Of a DNA stretch of 64,000 nt, positions 46,066 to 59,318 are shown piece after piece. The stretch's first letter is position 1. Each line of letters begins with the position of its first letter. The DNA is taken from assembly GCF_000412995.1 (NCBI RefSeq), contig NZ_KE332512.1, positions 1,822,959 to 1,886,958 on the forward strand, in the 5' to 3' direction. The notes beneath the pieces are model-generated. The model did no database searches. It was not told where the DNA came from and was given only the letters and a program-made list of their open reading frames with translations. Made by a program: the position numbers and the translations under genes. This DNA comes from Treponema vincentii F0403 (GTDB lineage: Bacteria > Spirochaetota > Spirochaetia > Treponematales > Treponemataceae).

Positions 46066-46889
46066 CTATTCTTTTACAGCGCCGCCCATGACACCGGCAA
46101 TAAATTGTTTTTGAAAAATAAAAAATATCAACAACACAGGGAGTGTTGCAATAGCAGCCGCCAAAAGTATCACTGCATAATTTTTATTTGTAGGATTCCC
46201 GTCAAGCATTGCAAGGCTAACCGGTAGGGTATATAAACGTTTACTTCCGAGAATAATAAGCGGCCACATAAAATTGTTCCACATACCGGTAAACATATAA
46301 ATAACAAGCGCACCTAAAGCAGGTCTGACATTCGGCAATACGATTTTAACAAAAATTCCCAACTCACCGACACCGTCTATCCGTGCCGCTTCAAGTAAAA
46401 CCGCCGGAAAATGCAGCATATTTTGACGCATCAGAAAGATACCGAATGCATTTGCCAAAAGCGGCAAAACGACACCTGCATAAGTATCCGTTAAATGAAT
46501 TTTAATCATCATTTCGAAAAGCGGTACATACATAACCAATGAGGGAATCATCATGGAAGCCAAAATAAAACCGAAAATAATATTGCGCCCTTTAAATGAG
46601 AATAACGCAAGTGCATAACCCGCTGCAGAAAATAAAATCGTACTTATGACAGTATATATAACGGAAACGGCTAATGTATTCCATATACTGCGCAATAATC
46701 CTATTTTCCCGTTTAGCAAACGGAAATTATGTGCTAATTCAAATCCCGGTATAAGGCGTGGCGGTACGGCAAGAATATCGGTATTAGTATTTGTACCTGC
46801 AACAAACATAAAATAAAAAGGGAATAAGGCTAAAAAGGCGGCGATAATTAAAATGATTAAACACAGGAACTTTCCTGTTTTTATATTTT

Positions 46890-46893
<4 letters not shown>
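46066..46893 (-). CDS. sugar ABC transporter permease, MalG type (set 1)
   Basis: 275 residues, six membrane helices. The EAA loop that docks the ATPase reads LLEAARIDGVGELGIFVKIV with LPNVRP following. Start overlaps the upstream permease stop by 4 bases. C-terminal QKQFIAGVMGGAVKE is typical of MalG-like subunits. Confidence 0.93.
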
Positions 46894-50859
<3,966 letters not shown>

Positions 50860-50873
50860 CTACTTCCTTCTTC

Positions 50874-51016
50874 AGAGCAATCACATCATGCACTTTTGGG
50901 GATATTCCCGCAGAATAATGGAGTCTGTCCAACCAGAGTTGAACCTGCGGTTCAAATGGTTGTCCAACCTCCATTATTCTGCGGCATTTGATCCACAGAT
51001 CTGATGCGATTGCTCT
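50874..51016. repeat. palindromic island C: nested hairpins in the beta-galactosidase leader
   Basis: Outer stem 50874-50888/51002-51016 (14 of 15 pairs). Inside it, a 16-bp perfect stem 50908-50923/50969-50984. Inside that, CAACCA/TGGTTG (50930-50935/50957-50962) and TTGAACC TGC GGTTCAA (50939-50955). The left end is 15 bases before the beta-galactosidase ATG. The layout and several motifs match island B1. Confidence 0.88.
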
Positions 51017-51031
51017 TCTTTTAAAATAAAT

Positions 51032-51101
51032 TGCGTGAAATTTTTTCAAAATTTCGCGCAAAAGGAAGACAACCGCCTGAAATGTTCTTGTTGCGGTTGT
51101 C
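51032..51101. terminator. two hairpins behind the GH63-like gene
   Basis: TTGCGTGAAATTTT / AAAATTTCGCGCAA (about 51030-51060, one mismatch) and GACAACCGC (51068-51076) / GCGGTTGTC (51093-51101). The T8 run after the second is on the plus strand, so on the minus strand this may be only a partial terminator before the beta-galactosidase gene. Confidence 0.55.
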
Positions 51102-51110
51102 CTGTTTTTT

Positions 51111-52814
51111 TTATACGAATTCTTTTTCGAGTTGCAAAAATACGCAGGCGGGCCATGTGAAGGCTTGATCGTCGTACCCGCAGCCCGTAAACGCATCGTA
51201 ATTTTCTGCCATTAAACCGATTTTTGTTACCTCAAAAAAACGGTAAGCTAAACGTTTTGCAAAATCAGGGTATCCGTTAGCTCTCAGTGCGTCGATAAAC
51301 AAATACGTTACGGGCGCCCAAAGGGGGCCGAGCCAATAGCCGCCAGCCTTATAAAGCGGACTGTCTTTTTGTTCGGTGGTAAGTCCGAACGGGGCTTCAA
51401 AGTTTTGTTCCAAATCATGCACTAATGCATCGGCAATCCGTTTATCCATGCGGTAGGCAATAACCAACGGCAAATACATCAGCAGCGAATACCCCGTTCC
51501 AATTCTACTGCCCGTGCCGGTATTCCATGCATGAAAAGCGCCATCCTCATAAAACCTGTCCATAAAGCCGTCAAAGAGTTCATTCGCCCGCCGCTTCCAC
51601 TGTGCAGCCTCCGTATCATTGCCAAGCCTTTGCGCAAAGGAGGATAAGATATCCATTTTTTGAATGAGGAAGGCGCTTAAATCGGGAGATTCCACCGGAA
51701 CACCTTCATGGAAAACGGAAGCGTTATCCCAGCCTGAATCGTTACCGTGGTAGTACAACGGAAAAGCGCTTCCGTTCGGACGGCGGCGGTCAAGCCAATT
51801 TAGAGCGACGCGGCAAAAACTTTTATACGCCGGTAAAAAGTATTCCTGCCGGGAAAAAAGCGGATCAGCTTCCAGCAATTTATTATATGCCCACGCATGA
51901 ATAGGCGGTTTTAAACAGTTAAATGATGCGAATGCATTATTAACATAGTCGGGATATGCACCGAATACATCCTGTGTGTCAAAAAAGATTTTCAGCTGTC
52001 CGTAGGCCGTCTCCGGATATGCTCCTCCCAGTGCAAGCGCCGTAAAACAATTATCCCAGCTCCAAATATTAAACATGGTGTTTTTAGACATATACACGGC
52101 ATCGCACGTTAACGCTCCTTGCGCATGTACGGTATTGTTCCATACAATATAGCGGGCAAGCGAATGGCTCTCCTTATATGCATCAAGGAGGGAGGGAAAG
52201 CGGCGTTTCCATTCATCATATTCGGATATAAGCTGTTGCTTCGCTTTATCAAAACAATCTTCCGTATCCGTATCGGAATGGCACGAGACCATAGTGCTTT
52301 TAAGCACGGCGCAGGCAGCTTGCCCATCGGCATTAACCGTAAGTACAGGACAGGCGCTTCCTCGTACCGTCCATTTCGATTCGGCGGTACAAAGTCCTTT
52401 CAAAACCGACATACATATTTTTAATTGTTTATCGTATAACTGATGTTCATATTCTTGTTCGGAAATCTGCACAAGCGTATCGTATGCGCCGTTCGTAATT
52501 CCTTTTACGCTAATCGTAACACCGGAGACTTTGATAAACAGTCGGTCATCCGCAGTGCATAAGAGCGTAACAAAACAGGCGGCAGAATCTTGAGTATGGA
52601 ACGTAAGAATGGTTTCAGTCCTTTCGCATATCAAGTCTTTCCATAAATAGCCCTCTACCGAAAGTTCGTATATATTAGAAATGGCACCGTCTCCTCCGTG
52701 AAGATCCCGTATATAAACTTTTCCATCCCGTGCGTTTTCCGAAACGGCAAAATACGAACCGCATGCGCTGAACGGTACCGTATCAATCCCATAGGCAAAT
52801 CCGTATGTCTTCAT
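51111..52814 (-). CDS. GH63/GH37-like (alpha/alpha)6 glycosidase
   Basis: 567 residues from the ATG at 52814, which overlaps the upstream permease stop (ATGA). Residues about 1-195 are a beta-rich N-terminal domain; the rest is an (alpha/alpha)6 barrel. Motifs: WSWDNCFTALALGGAYPETA (251 on), YYHGNDSGWDNASVF (355 on), GPLWAPVTYLFIDAL (496 on) and AENYDAFTG (536 on). By analogy with YgjK-type enzymes an Asp in the GNDSGWDN block and Glu537 are candidate catalytic residues. No signal peptide. The substrate is probably an alpha-linked sugar brought in by set 2 (inference). Confidence 0.78.
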   Translation of the reverse strand: MKTYGFAYGIDTVPFSACGSYFAVSENARDGKVYIRDLHGGDGAISNIYELSVEGYLWKDLICERTETILTFHTQDSAACFVTLLCTADDRLFIKVSGVTISVKGITNGAYDTLVQISEQEYEHQLYDKQLKICMSVLKGLCTAESKWTVRGSACPVLTVNADGQAACAVLKSTMVSCHSDTDTEDCFDKAKQQLISEYDEWKRRFPSLLDAYKESHSLARYIVWNNTVHAQGALTCDAVYMSKNTMFNIWSWDNCFTALALGGAYPETAYGQLKIFFDTQDVFGAYPDYVNNAFASFNCLKPPIHAWAYNKLLEADPLFSRQEYFLPAYKSFCRVALNWLDRRRPNGSAFPLYYHGNDSGWDNASVFHEGVPVESPDLSAFLIQKMDILSSFAQRLGNDTEAAQWKRRANELFDGFMDRFYEDGAFHAWNTGTGSRIGTGYSLLMYLPLVIAYRMDKRIADALVHDLEQNFEAPFGLTTEQKDSPLYKAGGYWLGPLWAPVTYLFIDALRANGYPDFAKRLAYRFFEVTKIGLMAENYDAFTGCGYDDQAFTWPACVFLQLEKEFV

Positions 52815-53632
52815 TTTATTGCTCCGGAAGTGCCTTCGATAATGTATTTTTGTGCGATCATAAACAACACAATGGGCGGAATGATCATAATGACGGTAAT
52901 ACACAAGATCGGAATAATTTGAGTATCATGTACACCTTTAAACGATGCGAGTCCCAAAGCAAGGGTATACTTTGCTCTGCTCTGTAAAAAAATAAGCGGG
53001 CCGAGGTAGTCGTTCCATACCGTCAGCATATTTAATACGGCAACTAAAATAAGCTGAGGTTTTAATATCGGCATAAAAATCAGCGCATAAATCTGGAACG
53101 CATGAGCGCCGTCGATTCGGGCTGCTTCCTCAAAATCGCGCGGAACGCCCGCTAAAAATTGGTGCATCAAAAAAATATAATAGGCCGAACCGAAGAAGGC
53201 GGGCACAATCAACGGCTTTAACGTATTGATCCAACCGAAAAGATTAAATTCCATATAGAGCGGAATCATTGTTACATCCCACGGAATCATCATCGTTGAA
53301 AGCATAATAATAAACAGGACGGTTTTACCTTTAAACCGATATCGCGCAAAACCGTATGCGGTTAAAGAACAGGCAATCAGCTGTCCGATCGTTGTCATGA
53401 CAGTTATGAGAACCGAATTGAAAAAATACAAACCGAACGGCTGGGACTTCCATGCAGCAGCAAAATTACCCCAACGCCATTCTTTAGGGAAAAAGCGGGG
53501 CGGATATGCATTTGCCTCTGCTTCCGTTTTAAACACGGTTAGCAACATATATATAAACGGAAATAAAAAATAGAGAGCAATTGCTATCAACAGAATGTAT
53601 ATCAGTATTTTACTTTTTTTCGACAGCCTCAT
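52811..53632 (-). CDS. sugar ABC transporter permease, MalG type (set 2)
   Basis: 273 residues, six membrane helices. EAA loop FEEAARIDGAHAFQIYALIF with MPILKPQ. The end overlaps the glycosidase start by 4 bases. The 171-base gap to the upstream permease gene is filled by palindromic island D, unusual for a permease pair, which normally overlap. Confidence 0.92.
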   Translation of the reverse strand: MRLSKKSKILIYILLIAIALYFLFPFIYMLLTVFKTEAEANAYPPRFFPKEWRWGNFAAAWKSQPFGLYFFNSVLITVMTTIGQLIACSLTAYGFARYRFKGKTVLFIIMLSTMMIPWDVTMIPLYMEFNLFGWINTLKPLIVPAFFGSAYYIFLMHQFLAGVPRDFEEAARIDGAHAFQIYALIFMPILKPQLILVAVLNMLTVWNDYLGPLIFLQSRAKYTLALGLASFKGVHDTQIIPILCITVIMIIPPIVLFMIAQKYIIEGTSGAIK

Positions 53633-53647
53633 GTTTCCCTTCTTTTA

Positions 53648-53793
53648 AAACAAGCAACTGAAAGGATTTTCAAATCCTGAAGGTGCTTGTTTCCCGCCGT
53701 TTCAGAATGAAATGAGAAACGGCATACAATAAGCAAGTTTTCGGAAGAAAACTTGACAGTGTTTTTCAGCCGCGCTATTTTAGCGACTGAAAA
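53648..53793. repeat. palindromic island D between the two permease genes
   Basis: Four hairpins in a row: AAACAAGCA/TGCTTGTTT (53648-53656/53684-53692) enclosing AGGATTT/AAATCCT; GCCGTTTC/GAAACGGC (53696-53703/53716-53723); CAAGTTTT/AAAACTTG (53734-53741/53748-53755); TTTTCAG/CTGAAAA (53763-53769/53787-53793) enclosing CGCTA/TAGCG. The third is nearly the same as one in island A (19317-19339). Confidence 0.85.
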
Positions 53794-53803
53794 TAAACCT
53801 TCC

Positions 53804-54712
53804 TTACAATTCAACAGTCCCACGTTTCCCTTTCTTCATTTCTGTTTCATAAAACACCCATGCGGAAGAAGACTTAAACACCAACATCGTCAATATCAAA
53901 ATAATGATGAACATAACCCATGCATTCGCGGAGGCATAACCCAAACGGTGATGTTTAAATGCATTGCGGTACACGTACAATCCGTAAAAGTACGTTGCAT
54001 TTAACGGACCGCCGCCGGTCAGCAGCATAACCAGTGTCAACTGTTGGAATGCCGTTATCAACGAAGTTATCAAATTGAATAATATGGTCGGTGTAATAAT
54101 CGGAAGAGTGATACTGAAAAACTGACGCGCAACGCCCGCTCCGTCCAAATCGGCAGCTTCATATAAATCCGCAGGAATAGTTTTAATATTTGCATAAAAG
54201 ATGAGCATCATCGTACCGACCCCGAAGGCACTTGCTAACACAACGGCAACCAATGCCCACGACGGATCTAACAGCCACTTAGGGCCGGAGACACCTATTA
54301 AAGACAAAAGATAATTGAAGATGCCGTAATCGGCATTCAACAGCCATCCCCACACAATCGAAACGGCAACGCCCGAAATCACGGTGGGGATATAAAAGAC
54401 TGTCCTAAAAAATTTAACGCCCGCGACCGGCTGAGAAATCAACAGTGCCAAAAACAACGCAAGGCACATATTCAGGGGCACAAAAATAACGGCATATTTT
54501 AATGTGATAAACAGCGAACGGTAAAACTGCTTATCCCGCGTGAACATCGTAATATAATTTTTAAAGGCGGAAAAGACAGGTGGCTTTGTAATAGACCAAT
54601 CAAAGAAGCTCATAATAAGCGACATCAGCAAGGGACCCGCTGTAAAGGCGATAAACCCAATCACCCATGGAGATATAAAGAGATATGGAGCTATTACATT
54701 TTTCTTGTTCAT
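53804..54712 (-). CDS. sugar ABC transporter permease, MalF type (set 2)
   Basis: 302 residues, six membrane helices; N-terminal APYLFISPWVIGFIAFTAGP. EAA loop DLYEAADLDGAGVARQFFSI with TLPIITP. It begins 16 bases after the binding-protein gene. Confidence 0.93.
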   Translation of the reverse strand: MNKKNVIAPYLFISPWVIGFIAFTAGPLLMSLIMSFFDWSITKPPVFSAFKNYITMFTRDKQFYRSLFITLKYAVIFVPLNMCLALFLALLISQPVAGVKFFRTVFYIPTVISGVAVSIVWGWLLNADYGIFNYLLSLIGVSGPKWLLDPSWALVAVVLASAFGVGTMMLIFYANIKTIPADLYEAADLDGAGVARQFFSITLPIITPTILFNLITSLITAFQQLTLVMLLTGGGPLNATYFYGLYVYRNAFKHHRLGYASANAWVMFIIILILTMLVFKSSSAWVFYETEMKKGKRGTVEL

Positions 54713-54728
54713 TTTCCGCCCTGTATAT

Positions 54729-55958
54729 TTATTTTCTTTTGCTTATTTCGTTTAAAACACTTCCACTGTTTTCCAATGTAGTCGGATTAAAAATCCTTTC
54801 AAACGCCAGCGATAACTCATCCGATAAATCAGACCATGTAGGACTTATAAAGGCGGAAGGAGTATAACCCGCGCTATGTTCGAGCATCGTATAAAAAGGA
54901 GCGGTCTTTTCATCGGTCATGATGTTTGCTTCGGCAACAACCGACTTTAAAACCGGCAGTTCATACCCGATACGTTCTTTATTTAATTCAGTTCCCGTCC
55001 AGTATTTTATGAACTCCCACGCAGCGTCCTTATGTTTTGAACTTTTGGCAATCGATACTCCCGAACTGCTGAGGATGCTGACAGAATCTTTGCCTGCTCC
55101 TGCAAAGGCGGGAATTTCGACAATACCGTAATTCAAGTTTTCTCGATTAAAACGTGCAATCGCCCAACCCCCGTAAACATACATAGCGGTTTTACCGCCG
55201 CTCATTTCGTCCGAACCGCCTTTTTCGGTTGCAATAGCCCATCCTTGTTTTTCCATATTTTGGAACATATCGAATACGGCTATACTCTTGGCAGAATTCA
55301 AGTATCCGTCGGTATTTCCGTTGTTATCCATATAGCTTGTTCCGTTGCTCCACAGATACATTTCAAAATCGTACGGATCTGCCTTTAACTGGAATGAGAA
55401 TCCTTTTACGCCCGGAACTTTTTCGGTAATAAGCTGAGCATTTTTTTGCAAATCATCCCATGTCCAATCGGAAGAAGGATATGCCAGCCCCGCTTTATCG
55501 AAAATATCTTTATTAAAATACAGACAGTGTGTGGTAAAACCGACCGGCATACCGTATATTGTTCCTTTCATTTGATTGTACGGCCACAGGGCTTCATAGA
55601 AATTTTCTTTATAGGCCTTACCTTCTTTTTCGATATACGGTTCCAAATTTTCCAAGCCTTCATAATAGGCTGGGTAGTTCCACATATACATAACATCCGG
55701 TGCGTCGCCCGAGCCCATACCGGCGCTGATCTTCGTATCATAATCGTCTCCGTAGGCTTCCAATGAAACTTTGATATCGCTATGAGTTTCATTGAAGCGG
55801 TCAACCAGTTTTTGCTGAGCTTCCAAAGTTTCGGCGCTGTCCCACGAAGCAAATCTGATTTCCGTTTTACCGGAGGTTTTAGAGTCCTGTTTTGAACAGC
55901 CTGTAACGCATACGGCACAGGCAATAATGCACGCCATTACAATGAATAGTTTTTTCAT
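54729..55958 (-). CDS. sugar ABC transporter substrate-binding lipoprotein (set 2)
   Basis: 409 residues from the ATG at 55958 (GAGAAAGGT upstream; in-frame ATGs further up give a poorer signal peptide). Lipobox VTGC with Cys21 as lipidation site. Mature part is a family-1 sugar-binding protein (IRFASWDSAETLEAQQKLVD, YMWNYPAYYEGLENLEPYIE, MPVGFTTHCLYFNKDIFDKA). First gene of the sugar locus, directly downstream of the operator-bearing promoter. Confidence 0.92.
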   Translation of the reverse strand: MKKLFIVMACIIACAVCVTGCSKQDSKTSGKTEIRFASWDSAETLEAQQKLVDRFNETHSDIKVSLEAYGDDYDTKISAGMGSGDAPDVMYMWNYPAYYEGLENLEPYIEKEGKAYKENFYEALWPYNQMKGTIYGMPVGFTTHCLYFNKDIFDKAGLAYPSSDWTWDDLQKNAQLITEKVPGVKGFSFQLKADPYDFEMYLWSNGTSYMDNNGNTDGYLNSAKSIAVFDMFQNMEKQGWAIATEKGGSDEMSGGKTAMYVYGGWAIARFNRENLNYGIVEIPAFAGAGKDSVSILSSSGVSIAKSSKHKDAAWEFIKYWTGTELNKERIGYELPVLKSVVAEANIMTDEKTAPFYTMLEHSAGYTPSAFISPTWSDLSDELSLAFERIFNPTTLENSGSVLNEISKRK

Positions 55959-56039
55959 ACCTTTCTCCATAAAAGTTTTTGCAGGAAACATTGGTTTCCA
56001 AAAAAGTTTTTAGCCGTGCGCATTATGCACACACGTCAA

Positions 56040-56052
56040 TTTACTTAGTAAA
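56040..56052 (-). promoter_or_regulatory. operator-like palindrome O2 at the transcription start
   Basis: TTTACTTAGTAAA, a 13-base palindrome just downstream of the -10 of the sugar-locus promoter and covering the expected +1. A repressor bound here would block initiation. Confidence 0.75.
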
Positions 56053-56055
56053 TAT

Positions 56056-56084
56056 ATTGTAAATTTACCAAGTAAATTTGTCAA
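56056..56084 (-). promoter_or_regulatory. promoter of the sugar locus
   Basis: On the minus strand: TTGACA (56084-56079), 17-base spacer, TACAAT (56061-56056). The match to consensus is very good. One operator-like palindrome sits in the spacer and one just downstream. Confidence 0.85.
56064..56076 (-). promoter_or_regulatory. operator-like palindrome O1 in the promoter spacer
   Basis: TTTACCAAGTAAA on the plus strand, palindromic except at the centre, lying wholly between -35 and -10. It shares TTTAC-N3-GTAAA with O2, 24 bases away. LacI-family dimers bind sites of this form. Confidence 0.75.
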
Positions 56085-56106
56085 GTTTTTATTTCTACAT
56101 AAATAA

Positions 56107-56144
56107 AAACCCCGATGCGGGATTATATCCGATCATCGGGGTTT
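56107..56144 (-). terminator. intrinsic terminator of pepT
   Basis: AAACCCCGATG (56107-56117) / CATCGGGGTTT (56134-56144); on the minus strand the T-run continues past the stem. Confidence 0.82.
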
Positions 56145-56182
56145 GGGTGTGCACACCTTACGCAGCGAATAAATATGTAAAA

Positions 56183-57391
56183 CTATCCTATCGAATTTTC
56201 GATAATACGGATGAGTAAATCGATCCCTTTATAGATAGAGCTTACGGGGATGCACTCAAAACGGCCGTGGAAGTTAAAGCCGCCGGCAAAGATGTTCGGA
56301 CAAGGGAGTCCCATAAACGAAAGCCGTGCGCCGTCCGTCCCGCCGCGGATGGGATGGATAATCGGCGTGATGCCGATCTCTTCCATAGACTTCTTCGCAA
56401 GGTCGATAATTTCGATATGCGGTTCAATTTGTCCGCGCATATTATAGTAGCTGTCTGTAATGGAAAGCGTGATGATGGCGCCATATTTTGTGTTCAAAAA
56501 AGCAACGGCATTCCGCAGCAGCGTCTTCTTTTGCTCAAATTTTTCGGTAGAATGGTCGCGGATAATGTACGACATGGAGGTGTGATCCACTGCGCCGTTA
56601 AGGTGAGTAAGGAGGAAGAAGCCTTCATACCCTTCCGTATATTCGGGCTTTTGTTCTACCGGCAGCATAGCGTCCAGCTCGCCGGCAACTCGCAGCGAAT
56701 TGATCATGATATTTTTTGCCGTGCCAGGATGGACGTTCTTCCCTTGAATTTCGATTTTAGCGCTTGCAGCGTTAAAGTTTTCGTACTCCAACTCGCCGAT
56801 TTCTCCGCCGTCGATGGTATACGCAAAATCCGCACCGAATTTTATTACATCGAAGAGGTCTGCACCTCTGCCGATTTCCTCATCGGGGGTAAAGCCGATT
56901 TTAATCGTACCATGCTGCACCTGCGGGTTGTCGCGGAGGTATTCAACCATGCCCATGATGATGGTGATGCCCGATTTATCATCCGCACCCAAAAGCGTGG
57001 TGCCGTCAGTGGTGATAATGTCTTCGCCGATAAGTTTGTTGAGGAACGGAAATTCCTTTACCGTCAGCGAATAGGTCTCGTTCAGTTTAATATCGCCGCC
57101 TGTGTAGTGCACAATTTTCGGATTGACACATTTTCCGTCCAAGTCGGGCGCGGTATCCATGTGTGCAATAAATCCGATAACCGGCGCTTTTTTATCGGTG
57201 TTGGCAGGGATTGTTCCGTAGACATATCCGTGCGCATCCTGTTCGGCATCGGCTACGCCCAGCTCGTGCAATTCCTGCACTAACATCTTTCCAAGCTCAA
57301 GCTGTCCCTTGGTGCTGGGGCATTCGGGATTATCTTCATTCGATTTGGTATCGACTGCAATGTATTTAAAAAAGCGTTTTACTGCATCCAT
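56183..57391 (-). CDS. pepT: peptidase T (tripeptide aminopeptidase)
   Basis: 402 residues, M20 zinc metallopeptidase that releases the N-terminal residue of tripeptides in the cytoplasm. Metal and catalytic motifs: FIAHMDTAPD, TLLGADDKSGITIIM, TPDEEIGRGADLF and GGTDGARLSFMGLPCPN; the dimerisation lid lies between. Start at 57391 chosen because AAGGAG is 9 bases upstream, while the codons at 57403 and 57400 are too close to it. It starts 15 bases after the helicase stop and is probably cotranscribed. Confidence 0.94.
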   Translation of the reverse strand: MDAVKRFFKYIAVDTKSNEDNPECPSTKGQLELGKMLVQELHELGVADAEQDAHGYVYGTIPANTDKKAPVIGFIAHMDTAPDLDGKCVNPKIVHYTGGDIKLNETYSLTVKEFPFLNKLIGEDIITTDGTTLLGADDKSGITIIMGMVEYLRDNPQVQHGTIKIGFTPDEEIGRGADLFDVIKFGADFAYTIDGGEIGELEYENFNAASAKIEIQGKNVHPGTAKNIMINSLRVAGELDAMLPVEQKPEYTEGYEGFFLLTHLNGAVDHTSMSYIIRDHSTEKFEQKKTLLRNAVAFLNTKYGAIITLSITDSYYNMRGQIEPHIEIIDLAKKSMEEIGITPIIHPIRGGTDGARLSFMGLPCPNIFAGGFNFHGRFECIPVSSIYKGIDLLIRIIENSIG

Positions 57392-57406
57392 ATCTCTCAT
57401 CACTCC

Positions 57407-59188
57407 TTACTTTCCGGTAAACAGTTTTTTCAGCATACCGAGTATGCCTGTTTTTTGCTTTGCCGGCTGAGTCTGCGTTGCAGATTGCTGCGGTGCTCTT
57501 GCAGAGCGTACCTGCTGTTCGGATGAGCGGTCTTGGCTTGCCCGTTTCTTAGGTCTTGCCCCCTGCCTCGTATCGCCTGCTTGTGCGGGAACATATTTAT
57601 CGCCCTTGCGCCGTTTTTTCTCGGGCTGCCCCTGCCGGTTTTTAGCGCGGGTAGATGCCGCCCCCGTTTTTGCTTTCTTTTCGGAGGTTTGCGCAGTGCA
57701 GGCTGTTTTAGCGCTTTCCATATTTTCGGCAGCATCCGCAAAAGCGGCGCTCTCGTGTTCGGCAAGCTTTTTCCCGTACTGGTTTTTATAGTAGGCCATC
57801 CGCTCTTCAAAACTCAAGCCGCCGAGGGAATCGGCTGACTTTCGGCCGTTTTTATCTTCTGCCGGCGTACCTTTCTTTTTACGCTTTGAATCGGCAGTGC
57901 GGGAGGCGGGGCGTGCCGTTTTAGTGCCGCGCCGTGCGTCTTTATCTTCCCGCCGGGATTTTTCTCCGGGGCGCGGCTTGCGTCCGAACCGTCCGCCCCG
58001 TTCTTCGTCAGCGGAGTCGCGGTCAAGCCGGATATATTGGTCGGCGCTGCGGTCTTTTTCAAAATCCTCTTCGCCGGGGATAACAACCGGTATTTTGGCC
58101 TCTATATATTTTTCTATATCGGGCAGGTTATATACGTCCTGTTCCGAACAAAGGCTGTATGCAGCGCCGGTTTTCCCCGCCCGCGCCGTTCTGCCTATTC
58201 GGTGGACGTAGTTCTCGGCCTCATTCGGAAGGTCGTAGTTGATAACCATTGCAAGGTCGTTGATATCGATTCCCCGCGCCGCGACATCGGTTGCAACCAA
58301 ACAGGTGAGCTTTCCCGCCTTAAACGAATCGATAATGTGCAGCCGCTTCGGTTGCGGTAAATCGCCGATGAGGAACTCCGTTGCATAGCCGTTAATGCGC
58401 AGCCGCTTTGCAACAATCTCCGTCGTCTTTTTGGTGTTGCAGAAGATGATGGTATTCTCCGGTTTTTCGTTACGCAGGATGCCGAGCAGCAGGGACATCT
58501 TTTGATCCGCCGCGACGTGGAACAGTTTTTGATTGATTTCGTCCACCGTTACATTATCCGCATCGATTGTGATTTCTTTTGCATCGATGGTGTATTCCCA
58601 TGCAAGGTTTTTTACCCACGTGTTTAAGGTTGCGCTGAACAGCATCGTCTGCCGTTCTTCCGCCTTGGATAGTACCGAAAGGAGGCTGCGCAGATCGGGA
58701 TAAAACCCCATGTCGAACATTCTGTCCGCTTCATCGATCACTAAAAAGCCGACATGTTTCAGCTTCATCGTCTTTGATTTTTCAAGGTCGATGACCCGGC
58801 CGGGCGTACCGATAATAAGGTCTACTCCGTTTTTAAGCGCTTCTTCCTGCTGCTGATACCCGACGCCGCCGTAAAAGCTCGCGGCACGGAGCCCCGTGTA
58901 TTTACCCAATTTATGCGCTTCTTCTTCAACCTGTACGGCAAGCTCCCGTGTCGGAACAAGGATTAAAGCGGGGCGGCGGCTTTCGGTTCCTTGGGCAAGC
59001 ATCCGCTGCATCAGCGTTACCAAATACGCAGCCGTTTTCCCCGTGCCTGTTTGCGATTGTACATAGAGATCGGAACCGTCCATCCCTGCGGAAAACACCT
59101 GCTCTTGAACCGGTGTGCATTCAATATAACCGGCCTCTTCAAGCCCCTGTAAAAGATGAGAATCAAGATTAAAATTAGAAAAATTCAT
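57407..59188 (-). CDS. DEAD-box ATP-dependent RNA helicase
   Basis: 593 residues. All motifs are seen: Q motif, SQTGTGKTAAYL (I), PTRELAVQ (Ia), GTPGR, VIDEADRMFD (II), FSATL (III), ATDVAARGIDI (V) and HRIGRTARAG (VI). After about residue 385 comes a long disordered tail of roughly 200 residues rich in Lys, Arg, Ala and Gln, likely for RNA binding (RhlE-like architecture). Start at 59188 fits the family; no Shine-Dalgarno is visible and TATACT lies 9 bases upstream. Confidence 0.93.
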   Translation of the reverse strand: MNFSNFNLDSHLLQGLEEAGYIECTPVQEQVFSAGMDGSDLYVQSQTGTGKTAAYLVTLMQRMLAQGTESRRPALILVPTRELAVQVEEEAHKLGKYTGLRAASFYGGVGYQQQEEALKNGVDLIIGTPGRVIDLEKSKTMKLKHVGFLVIDEADRMFDMGFYPDLRSLLSVLSKAEERQTMLFSATLNTWVKNLAWEYTIDAKEITIDADNVTVDEINQKLFHVAADQKMSLLLGILRNEKPENTIIFCNTKKTTEIVAKRLRINGYATEFLIGDLPQPKRLHIIDSFKAGKLTCLVATDVAARGIDINDLAMVINYDLPNEAENYVHRIGRTARAGKTGAAYSLCSEQDVYNLPDIEKYIEAKIPVVIPGEEDFEKDRSADQYIRLDRDSADEERGGRFGRKPRPGEKSRREDKDARRGTKTARPASRTADSKRKKKGTPAEDKNGRKSADSLGGLSFEERMAYYKNQYGKKLAEHESAAFADAAENMESAKTACTAQTSEKKAKTGAASTRAKNRQGQPEKKRRKGDKYVPAQAGDTRQGARPKKRASQDRSSEQQVRSARAPQQSATQTQPAKQKTGILGMLKKLFTGK

Positions 59189-59197
59189 TTGCGGATA

Positions 59198-59203
59198 AGT
59201 ATA
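59198..59203 (-). promoter_or_regulatory. -10 element TATACT close to the helicase start
   Basis: TATACT on the minus strand, 9 bases before the ATG, no Shine-Dalgarno; a leader of only about 2 nt is implied. No good -35 is visible. Confidence 0.4.
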
Positions 59204-59318
59204 ACACACAGACACAATCATGAATAGCTGCGGATTAACGGCTCTGCAGATTAACGGCCGATTAAAGGATTTTTACGCCGGGGTAAAAATTTCCCTGCCA
59301 TACCCTGATGGCTTTCCC

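Noticed and set aside
55992-56182. Short coding region upstream of the sugar locus
   Set aside because: The sequence is fully explained by promoter, two operators and the pepT terminator.
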